A DNA stretch of 11,210 bases from Actinomycetota bacterium. GTDB taxonomy: Bacteria > Actinomycetota > CADDZG01 > WHSQ01. The notes beneath the pieces were generated by a model. The model was not told the DNA's origin. It saw only the letters and a program-made list of their open reading frames with translations, and made no database searches. How positions within the stretch are numbered: position 1 is the stretch's first letter; the number at the start of each line of letters is the position of its first letter. Made by a program: the position numbers and the translations under genes. The stretch covers positions 1-11,210 of the forward strand of contig JAHWJK010000025.1 of NCBI GenBank assembly GCA_019348445.1, given 5' to 3'. This document shows positions 5,889-11,210 of the stretch, piece after piece.

Positions 5889-7250
5889 TTAGTCGTCGGA
5901 CCGGGCGACGGCGTGGCCGAGAAGACTTTCCGCCACCCGAGACCACGACCACCGCTCCCGCGCCAGCGCAGCCGCGACGCGACCCATCTCTTCTCGCTCC
6001 TCCCGAGGGATAAGGAGTACTCGGTCGATGGCCGCCGCGATCGAGCGGATCGGGTCCGACGCCCTAAAGGTGAGAAGCCCCGGCGCGCCGATCGCTTCCT
6101 CGATCGCGGCCCCCGCTTCGGCGATCCCCGAGTGATCCGGCACGATCGGAAGCACACCACACGCCGCCGCTTCGGCCGCGACCATGCCGAACGCCTCCGG
6201 TACGACCGAAGGAACCACCAATACGTCAATCGTGGGGAGCAGCCGCGACAACGGCCCATGCTCCAAGCGGCCTGTGAAGTCAACATCGAGAGCCGCGATG
6301 CGGTCGAGATAGCCCTCGTCGATCCCGCCCTCATCGATGAACCTCTGCAAGTGGACGAGGGGCCCGTGCTCTCCGGTACGCGCGATCTCTTCGACGGCAG
6401 AAAGATCGCGAGACATCAGCGAGGCGACGAGGTTGCGAAGGCGCGTCTCGAACCCGCCGTATCCGACCAACACGACCCGCATGTCGCGGCGCTCTACGAG
6501 GCCGAGCGCGGCCACGAGGTTGTGGACGCCCTTGGCCGCGATCATCTTGCCGACGAAGCTCACGATAGGCGGATCGACGCGCGGTTCGGACGGGGGTCGG
6601 AAGAGGTCGACGTCACAACCCGGATTCACGACCGCGCCGCATTGCTCCCACCCCGGGATAACCGACGCTGCCTCGCGAACCATGTAAGCGCTACCCCCGA
6701 CGACGCGCGTCGCGCCGCCAAGACCCTCGACTGCAAAGCGCTGGTAACGCTCCTGACGCTTCACTGCGTACTCGAGCGCACTGCCGTGGAGCTTCGCGAT
6801 GTAACGCGTCTTCGTTCGGTCACAGGCCCGGAGCGCGATGTAGGGACCCATGACCTCATGACCGGTGATGATCGCGTGAGGTTCGAACGAGCGGATCACT
6901 TGGATCATCGCATCGACGTTCAGAGTTGTGTATCGCTCCAGTTCATCCTCGGTCAGCTCGACGAACCGCTTTACCTCGAATCCCTCGTAGTCGTCGTACA
7001 CGTAAACCGGCAACAGCGAATCGATGAATGGTCTGGCGACGCGGCAACTACCCGCTCGTGCCGCGACGGGCGCAACGGAAACATCGAGGTCGAAGGCATC
7101 GTCTACGAACGGGAGCGCGGCAGCCGTTTTGTCCTGACACATAACGACGACGTCGTGACCCGCATCGCGCCACTCGCGCGCAACGTTAGCCGTGTATATG
7201 TTCGACCCGGACCCGGTCAGAAGGTAGCCGTGCCATAGCAGGATCCGCAC
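5889..7250 (-). CDS. Glycosyltransferase family 4-like protein (GT-B fold)
   Basis: A 453-residue cytoplasmic or membrane-peripheral glycosyltransferase that would move a sugar from a nucleotide donor to an unknown acceptor. The N-terminal acceptor domain begins RILLWHGYLLTGSGSNIY (2-19), including the glycine loop, and has KLHGSALEYAV at 153-163. The C-terminal donor domain starts near 228 with SFVGKMIAAKGVHNLV (231-246). It contains the family E-x7-E motif in PEAFGMVAAEAAACG (351-365; Glu352 and Glu360), so a retaining GT4 mechanism is expected. About 40 residues (270-322), partly charged, lie between VGYGGFE and the DFTGRL strand and are longer than usual. The open frame extends upstream, but homology starts at GTG 7250. 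Using this start also avoids overlap with the divergent gene at 7299. A TATCTT box exactly six bases upstream suggests a leaderless transcript. The calycin gene follows in the same unit. Confidence 0.93.
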   Translation of the reverse strand: MRILLWHGYLLTGSGSNIYTANVAREWRDAGHDVVVMCQDKTAAALPFVDDAFDLDVSVAPVAARAGSCRVARPFIDSLLPVYVYDDYEGFEVKRFVELTEDELERYTTLNVDAMIQVIRSFEPHAIITGHEVMGPYIALRACDRTKTRYIAKLHGSALEYAVKRQERYQRFAVEGLGGATRVVGGSAYMVREAASVIPGWEQCGAVVNPGCDVDLFRPPSEPRVDPPIVSFVGKMIAAKGVHNLVAALGLVERRDMRVVLVGYGGFETRLRNLVASLMSRDLSAVEEIARTGEHGPLVHLQRFIDEGGIDEGYLDRIAALDVDFTGRLEHGPLSRLLPTIDVLVVPSVVPEAFGMVAAEAAACGVLPIVPDHSGIAEAGAAIEEAIGAPGLLTFRASDPIRSIAAAIDRVLLIPREEREEMGRVAAALARERWSWSRVAESLLGHAVARSDD

Positions 7251-7256
7251 CGATGC

Positions 7257-7262
7257 AAGATA
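7257..7262 (-). promoter_or_regulatory. Candidate -10 element for leaderless glycosyltransferase mRNA
   Basis: The minus strand reads TATCTT, then six bases, then the GTG start at 7250. This places transcription start at or next to the start codon. No Shine-Dalgarno site is present. No good -35 is seen. Confidence 0.5.
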
Positions 7263-7286
7263 GCCGGACGCGACCGCGGCCGCACG

Positions 7287-7292
7287 TAGACT
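7287..7292 (+). promoter_or_regulatory. Candidate -10 element for leaderless membrane-protein/protease mRNA
   Basis: TAGACT is followed by six bases and then ATG 7299, the same geometry as on the opposite strand of this 48-bp gap. There is no clear Shine-Dalgarno site for this gene. Confidence 0.5.
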
Positions 7293-7298
7293 CCGGCG

Positions 7299-7895
7299 AT
7301 GGTCGAGCGTGCGTTCGAACGAACGTTGCGTAACTTCTCGACGATCTTCATGATCGTCGCGGCGATCGTGGCTCCCATTCACCTGGTTTATGCATTCACG
7401 TTCCGCAACGTGATCGCGACGAGCGACTACCACGACGCGATCGAGGCGATGGAGAACGACCGCAAGGTTCGAAGCGTGGGTCCGCGCGAGCTAGACCAGG
7501 CTCGCCTCGCCTTTTGGATCGTCACCGCAGGAGAGATCGCGCTCGTACCGTTTGCGATTCGAGCGACTAGGCGCGCGTTGATCGTCGACGACGAAGGAGG
7601 CGTACCGACTGCGAGCGACGCATGGGCGCATGCGTTCGGGCGGCAGCACGCGAGACCGGCGACGAGGGGATGGCTCGCGCCGGCCGCCGCGGGTCTCGGG
7701 GCTGCGGCTGCAGCAGCACTCCTGATCAACGGGATCGGAGACGGCCTGACCGCCTTCCTCAGCGACGAACAGCGGTGGGCCGGCGAGGCCGTGACGCAGA
7801 TCGTGACCCGTGCGGGCGCTTTGCCCCTTTTTCTCGGGCCTGTGGCAGCAGCGCGCGCTAAAGAAGAGGGACCATCCGCGCCGAAGCTCTATTGA
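7299..7895 (+). CDS. Four-helix membrane protein of unknown function, upstream of FtsH-like protease
   Basis: A 198-residue integral membrane protein that I do not recognise with confidence. Hydrophobic segments lie at about 14-34, 70-88, 126-148 and 168-186. A charged loop (about 40-68, with DYHDAIEAMENDRKVRSVGPRELDQ) separates the first two. The segment VPTASDAWAHAFGR (102-115) between helices two and three recalls amphipathic linkers in polytopic proteins with glycerophosphodiesterase-type membrane domains, but the likeness is weak. The gene is either four bases overlapping or 29 bp upstream of the protease gene, depending on which start is used. The two are therefore probably co-transcribed, and it may be a partner, regulator or substrate of the protease. 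The start at ATG 7299 is supported by the TAGACT box six bases before it. Confidence 0.85.
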   Translation: MVERAFERTLRNFSTIFMIVAAIVAPIHLVYAFTFRNVIATSDYHDAIEAMENDRKVRSVGPRELDQARLAFWIVTAGEIALVPFAIRATRRALIVDDEGGVPTASDAWAHAFGRQHARPATRGWLAPAAAGLGAAAAAALLINGIGDGLTAFLSDEQRWAGEAVTQIVTRAGALPLFLGPVAAARAKEEGPSAPKLY

Positions 7896-7912
7896 GAAGA
7901 TCTAGCGGCAGC

Positions 7913-7917
7913 GGGGG
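7913..7917 (+). promoter_or_regulatory. Candidate ribosome binding site of the FtsH-like gene
   Basis: GGGGG lies seven bases before GTG 7925 and can pair with the CCUCC core of 16S rRNA with one G-U pair. It is the reason for preferring 7925 over TTG 7892. Confidence 0.4.
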
Positions 7918-7924
7918 TCAGAAG

Positions 7925-9862
7925 GTGCGAAAGAGAAGTGGTCGGCGCCGTACGGGCGACGCCGCCCCCTCCCGCGGATTCAACCCGTCGGTAGACATGC
8001 CCGCCGAACAGGAAGGGATCTCGCAGGCGACGTCCGTGCCGGCGATCAAGGATCCATTCCAATCGCTCGCGGACTCACACAAGGCAGACGTATCGCGCAT
8101 CCGGGAGCGAAACCGACGAACGCGGTTGCGATGGCTCCTCTATCTGAACCTCCTCATCTTCGCTTACCTGCTGCGGCGCGTCATCGAGGGAAACCCCATC
8201 TCGTTCGGTCTTCCGAGCATCGGCCCCGACGCGTGGATCTGGATCTTCCCGGTGCTCATGTTGCTGACCGTCGGGCTTATGGCGGCGATGCCGCTGATGA
8301 GCGGCCGTTCGCCACACATCCGCTTCACGCCCGAGCAGATCGGTCTCCGCTTTTCCGACGTCAAAGGGATCGACGTCGTACTGGAGGAGGTCAAGCGCAC
8401 ACTGCAGATCTTCCTGACCTACCGGAGTTTTCGAGAAGAGCTCGGAGGCAACCCACGCCGGGGCATCCTGTTCGAGGGTCGACCCGGTACCGGCAAGACC
8501 CACCTCGCCAAGGCGATGGCGGCGGAGGCGGGGGTTCCCTTCTTCTTCGTGTCCGCCCCCGCGTTCCAGAGCATGTGGCAGGGGATGACCGCGTGGAAGA
8601 TCCGCGCCTTCTTCAAGAACCTTAAGAAGGCGGCGCGCAAGGAAGGCGGCGCGATCGGTTTCATCGAAGAGATCGACGCGATCGGTCTGACGCGCGGGGG
8701 TGTCGAAAGGATGACCGCCGACGGACACAGCAACATGGTCACTCACAAGTTCGTTGGGTCCGGAGACGGGGGCATGGTCAACGAGTTGTTGATCCAGCTT
8801 CAGTCGTTCGATCAGCCGCTGTTCGCAGGACGCTTCAAGAACAAGATCGTCGACATGGTGAATCTCTTTATGCCTGCCACGCATCAGTTCAAGAAGAAGT
8901 CATCGCCGTACAGCAACATCCTGGTCATCGCCGCAACGAACCGAGCCGATCAACTAGACCCCGCCCTCGTACGACCGGGGCGGTTCGACCGGACCCTTTA
9001 CTTCGACCTGCCGTCGCGGTCGGGGCGACGGGATCTCGTCGATTACTTCCTTGCCAAGCGCAAGCACCATCCGGAGATGGACGAAGACGAGCGTCGCGAA
9101 GAGCTCGCCGCCATGACGTTGGGGTATTCGCCGGCCATGCTCGAACACGTTCTCGACGAAGCTCTCGTATGGGCGATCCGCGACGGTCGTAACGAGCTGA
9201 CCTGGCGCGACATCCAGCGCGCTCGACTGTCGGAAGAGATCGGGATCGGGCAGCCGGTCGCGTACACCGAGCGGGAGCGGGCGTTGATCGCCACGCATGA
9301 AGCCGGCCACGCGGTCGCGGCGCACATGTGCGGCAAGGAACGCAAACTCGAGGTCCTGTCGATCATCAAACGTAGGACGGCTCTCGGATTGCTTGCACAT
9401 TCCGACGCCGAGGAGCGGTTCACGAAAACGAAGTCGGAGCTGGAGAACATGCTGCGCATCATGTTCGGAGGCATGGTCGCCGAGGAGCTGTTCTTCGGCG
9501 AGTCCGGCACCGGCCCGTCCTCCGACCTCTCTAGTGCAACCGCGTTGGCCGCTCAGATGGTGGGGTCCTACGGCATGGGCGAGCACCTCATCAGCTTCGA
9601 GGCCGCGGATAACGGCGGTTATGCGGGCGGCAACCTCGTTGCCAAGGTTTTGAGCAACGAAGAGGGCAGACGTGAGGTCGACGAGCTCCTCAATCGGATC
9701 AAGCGGGAGGTCACGACTCTCCTTCGGGAGAACAAGGACCTCGTCGAGTCGCTGCGGGACGCTTTGTTGGCTCGTGAAGAGCTGTTGGGCGACGAGATCC
9801 ACGAGGTGCTGAACGACGGTTACCGCAAGCGGGAACTGAAGGAATCGATCAGAGACCTTTAA
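7925..9862 (+). CDS. Divergent FtsH-like membrane AAA+ zinc metalloprotease (M41)
   Basis: Predicted ATP-driven membrane protease; 645 residues from GTG 7925 (656 from TTG 7892, which overlaps the upstream stop as TTGA). It has a basic N-terminus, two membrane helices (about 68-87 and 103-122) with a very short loop between them, an AAA+ domain (about 140-400) and a peptidase M41 domain (about 445-640). Zinc site: HEAGH (458-462), with Asp534 in GPSSDLSSAT as likely third ligand. The arginine-finger block RPGRFDR (350-356) is kept. Unusual points are Walker A GRPGTGKT (185-192) instead of GPPGTGKT, and Walker B IGFIEE (244-249) with Glu248 where FtsH has Asp. The pore loop reads MWQG (217-220) where FtsH has FVG, and there are about 45 extra residues between Walker B and the ATN motif. 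Classical FtsH normally has a larger periplasmic loop. It is probably a specialised paralogue rather than the housekeeping enzyme. Confidence 0.93.
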   Translation: MRKRSGRRRTGDAAPSRGFNPSVDMPAEQEGISQATSVPAIKDPFQSLADSHKADVSRIRERNRRTRLRWLLYLNLLIFAYLLRRVIEGNPISFGLPSIGPDAWIWIFPVLMLLTVGLMAAMPLMSGRSPHIRFTPEQIGLRFSDVKGIDVVLEEVKRTLQIFLTYRSFREELGGNPRRGILFEGRPGTGKTHLAKAMAAEAGVPFFFVSAPAFQSMWQGMTAWKIRAFFKNLKKAARKEGGAIGFIEEIDAIGLTRGGVERMTADGHSNMVTHKFVGSGDGGMVNELLIQLQSFDQPLFAGRFKNKIVDMVNLFMPATHQFKKKSSPYSNILVIAATNRADQLDPALVRPGRFDRTLYFDLPSRSGRRDLVDYFLAKRKHHPEMDEDERREELAAMTLGYSPAMLEHVLDEALVWAIRDGRNELTWRDIQRARLSEEIGIGQPVAYTERERALIATHEAGHAVAAHMCGKERKLEVLSIIKRRTALGLLAHSDAEERFTKTKSELENMLRIMFGGMVAEELFFGESGTGPSSDLSSATALAAQMVGSYGMGEHLISFEAADNGGYAGGNLVAKVLSNEEGRREVDELLNRIKREVTTLLRENKDLVESLRDALLAREELLGDEIHEVLNDGYRKRELKESIRDL

Positions 9863-10706
9863 AGAGGTCGTCCTCTGGTTGCTCGTAGCGTCCGGTCGGT
9901 GCGACGAGCGTGTAGTCCTCCCACGGATACACCTCTCTGTGGAGATCATCGGGAACCGCGAACCAGAAGCTGTCCGGCGCGATCTGCGTCGCGTGCGCCA
10001 AGAGCGCCTTGCTGCGGAGTTCCACGTAATCGGCAACATCGACCTGAGCGGTGATGTCGGGTTCCTCGAAGCCCAACTCATCCCAATGTTCAAGCCAGCC
10101 GGCATAGGGCGTCTCGATCCCGTTGGCTAGAGCGGCATCGTTCAGGATCTTCATCCGTTTCTTGGTGAACGTGGCGAAGTAATAGAGCTTCGAGGGTGTC
10201 CACGGCTCGCCGTAGGTGGGGAACTTCGACGCATCACCCGCCTCGTGGAACGCCCGAGTCCCCCACTCGTAGACCTTGACGTGATCCGGGTGGTCGTACC
10301 CCTTCGACTCGTCGTAGCCGAGCACGACCTGCGGCCTCTCCTGGCGGATGATCTCGACGAGCTTGCCGACGGCTTCCTCTGGATCGGCGTTGCAGAAGGC
10401 ATTCGGGTGCTTGTTCGACTCGGTCCCGGGCATCCCGGAGTCGCGATAGCCGAGGTAATAGACCTGCTCGACTCCGAGGATCGTGCATGCCGTCTCCAAT
10501 TCCGCTTTGCGGATCTCGAGCATGTTCTCTTTGATCCCCGGCTTATCCATCGCCGGGTTGAGGATGTCGCCCTCTTCGCCTCCGGTGCAGCAAACCAGGA
10601 CGACTCGCACGCCGTCGGCAGCGTATTTAGCCATGGTGCCGGCCCCCTTCGACGATTCGTCGTCGGGATGCGCATGGATAGCCAGGAGCGTTCTACGTTC
10701 GGTCAT
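9849..10706 (-). CDS. mca: Mycothiol S-conjugate amidase
   Basis: Cleaves mycothiol S-conjugates to a mercapturic acid (N-acetylcysteine conjugate) and GlcN-Ins, a cytoplasmic detoxification step. The 285-residue protein fits the zinc-dependent LmbE/PIG-L deacetylase family. The N-terminal AIHAHPDDESSKG (9-21) carries zinc ligands His13 and Asp16 and the catalytic base Asp15. GYDESKGYDHPDH (130-142) gives the third ligand, His142. DDESSKG and the length fit Mca better than the paralogue MshB, and the C-terminal block WFAVPDDLHREVYPWEDY (248-265) also fits Mca. ATG 10706 is chosen because homology begins two residues later, although the frame is open further upstream. No Shine-Dalgarno site is seen; a TAGCCT box lies eight bases upstream. 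It converges on the protease gene with a 14-bp overlap and diverges from the gene at 10738. Confidence 0.95.
   Translation of the reverse strand: MTERRTLLAIHAHPDDESSKGAGTMAKYAADGVRVVLVCCTGGEEGDILNPAMDKPGIKENMLEIRKAELETACTILGVEQVYYLGYRDSGMPGTESNKHPNAFCNADPEEAVGKLVEIIRQERPQVVLGYDESKGYDHPDHVKVYEWGTRAFHEAGDASKFPTYGEPWTPSKLYYFATFTKKRMKILNDAALANGIETPYAGWLEHWDELGFEEPDITAQVDVADYVELRSKALLAHATQIAPDSFWFAVPDDLHREVYPWEDYTLVAPTGRYEQPEDDLFKGL
9854..9869. terminator. Weak inverted repeat in the convergent 3' overlap
   Basis: GACCT, a six-base TTAAAG loop, then AGGTC form a 5-bp stem spanning both stop codons. It is symmetric, so it could serve both genes, but it is short and has no U-run. Significance is low. 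Confidence 0.22.
10694..10699 (+). promoter_or_regulatory. Candidate -10 element for the membrane-protein gene at 10738
   Basis: TACGTT matches TANNNT and would place transcription start near 10706, about 30 bases before ATG 10738. It lies within the first codons of mca on the other strand. There is no supporting -35. Confidence 0.25.
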
Positions 10707-10714
10707 CGGACGAA

Positions 10715-10720
10715 AGGCTA
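10715..10720 (-). promoter_or_regulatory. Candidate -10 element of mca
   Basis: The minus strand reads TAGCCT eight bases before ATG 10706. It matches TANNNT and suggests a leaderless or nearly leaderless mca mRNA, in line with the lack of a Shine-Dalgarno site. Confidence 0.35.
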
Positions 10721-10726
10721 AGGGAG
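10721..10726 (+). promoter_or_regulatory. Ribosome binding site of the membrane protein at 10738
   Basis: AGGGAG lies eleven bases before ATG 10738. A nearer ATG at 10730 is followed by a stop after three codons, so 10738 is the only plausible start. Confidence 0.5.
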
Positions 10727-10737
10727 ACAATGCCTTC

Positions 10738-11210
10738 ATGACAGTAGGAAGAACGACGGATATCTTCGATCGAGCACGATCCATCGCGGCTGCTTTCCTG
10801 GTCGCGGCGGGGGCTGCAGTCATCCTCGGGACCGCTCTCGACTGGGTGGTGATCGAGCTCCCACCGACGGTCCCCGACGACCAGATGAACGCGACGGAAC
10901 CGTTCACCGGGCTCGAGACCAAGAGCGCGCCCTATCTCCTGATCGCAGCCGGAGCGGTGATCCTGCTGGCTCTGCTCCTCGTCGCGAGACGGAAGTCGTT
11001 GTACGCGTGGCTCGCGTTCATCGTGTCGATGATCATCGGCGCGATCGCGTTCCAGAACTACCGTGGGATAGAGGAGCTCTTCTACGTTCAGATGGAACGG
11101 ATCGGCGATCCCGATCCCGCGCTGGGACTGATGCTCGTGATCGCGGGTGGAGTGGTGGGGGTCATCGCGGGGGCCGCGGGCATAGCCGCCGTCCCACCCA
11201 CCGACCGCGA
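10738..11210 (+). CDS. Four-helix membrane protein of unknown function, 3' end outside window
   Basis: An open frame of 157 codons from ATG 10738 runs to the window edge without a stop, so the C-terminus is missing. Hydrophobic segments lie at about 14-34, 65-83, 88-105 and 129-151. An extracellular-type loop (37-63) after the first helix holds LDWVVIELPP and PFTGLETK. This topology, with a tryptophan after helix one and a TG-containing loop before helix two, resembles a common group of small actinobacterial membrane proteins of unknown function. No catalytic motif is visible. It diverges from mca with a 31-bp gap. Membrane proteins of this kind are common next to mca in actinobacteria as I recall, but that does not give it a function. 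Confidence 0.85.
   Translation, partial: MTVGRTTDIFDRARSIAAAFLVAAGAAVILGTALDWVVIELPPTVPDDQMNATEPFTGLETKSAPYLLIAAGAVILLALLLVARRKSLYAWLAFIVSMIIGAIAFQNYRGIEELFYVQMERIGDPDPALGLMLVIAGGVVGVIAGAAGIAAVPPTDR

Noticed and set aside
5878..5952. Upstream extension of the calycin gene to 362 residues
   Set aside because: It would overlap the glycosyltransferase 3' end by 64 bases and adds an Arg/Ser-rich stretch with no family match.
5880..7238. Long plus-strand open frame of 452 codons
   Set aside because: It is fully antisense to the glycosyltransferase, is rich in Arg/Asp/His as expected of a mirrored GC-rich gene, and shows no motif.
7275..7283. Palindromic GCGGCCGC as an operator between the divergent genes
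   Set aside because: A single short GC palindrome is expected by chance in GC-rich DNA, and no second copy was noticed in the window.
7251..7433. Upstream extension of the glycosyltransferase to 514 residues
   Set aside because: The extra residues are charged and without family likeness, and would overlap the divergent membrane-protein gene. The GT fold begins at GTG 7250.
8954..10105. Minus-strand open frame of 383 codons
   Set aside because: It is antisense to the FtsH-like gene and runs across the mca 3' end in another frame. Both real genes have clear catalytic motifs.
10707..10922. Upstream extension of mca to 357 residues
   Set aside because: The added part is antisense to the membrane-protein gene at 10738, and family homology starts at MTERRTLLAIHAHPDD.
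1..11210. CRISPR arrays, insertion sequences, tRNA or rRNA genes, attachment sites
   Set aside because: I saw no regularly spaced repeats, transposase motifs, terminal inverted repeats or structural RNA signatures on either strand.

Overview
This GC-rich window most likely comes from an uncultivated actinobacterium (Actinomycetota). The main reason is a clear mycothiol S-conjugate amidase (Mca), because mycothiol is an actinobacterial thiol. Dense packing, GTG starts and promoter elements placed for leaderless transcripts fit this. I see no mobile element, integrase, CRISPR array, rRNA or tRNA. The window looks chromosomal and mixes housekeeping with lineage-specific genes.

Layout. Positions 1-1278 (minus) hold purA, cut by the window edge only a few codons before its expected end. 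Across a 146-bp gap, 1425-2099 (plus) encodes a membrane-anchored acidic protein ending in a RanBP2-type zinc finger. Its 3' end overlaps a convergent small Tic20/DUF4870-like membrane protein gene (2065-2382, minus). Positions 2417-4867 (plus) form a two-gene unit: a YyaL/SPATA20-type thioredoxin-domain protein and the ribosome-rescue hydrolase ArfB. Positions 4864-7250 (minus) form another: a GT4-family glycosyltransferase followed by a CrtC/tocopherol-cyclase-like calycin protein. Divergent to it, 7299-9862 (plus) encodes a four-helix membrane protein of unknown function and an unusual FtsH-like membrane AAA+ zinc protease. mca (9849-10706, minus) converges on the protease gene. A four-helix membrane protein gene (from 10738, plus) diverges from mca and runs off the right edge.

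The genes do not form one pathway. Shared themes are thiol/redox metabolism (Mca and the thioredoxin-domain protein) and protein or ribosome quality control (ArfB and the FtsH-like protease). The glycosyltransferase and calycin protein may act together on a glycan or lipid. The strongest candidate for something undescribed is the FtsH-like protease with its translationally close membrane partner. Its peptidase centre is intact, but its Walker A, Walker B and pore-loop residues are altered and its ATPase domain carries extra sequence. Second is the membrane-tethered RanBP2-type zinc finger, a domain best known from eukaryotes.
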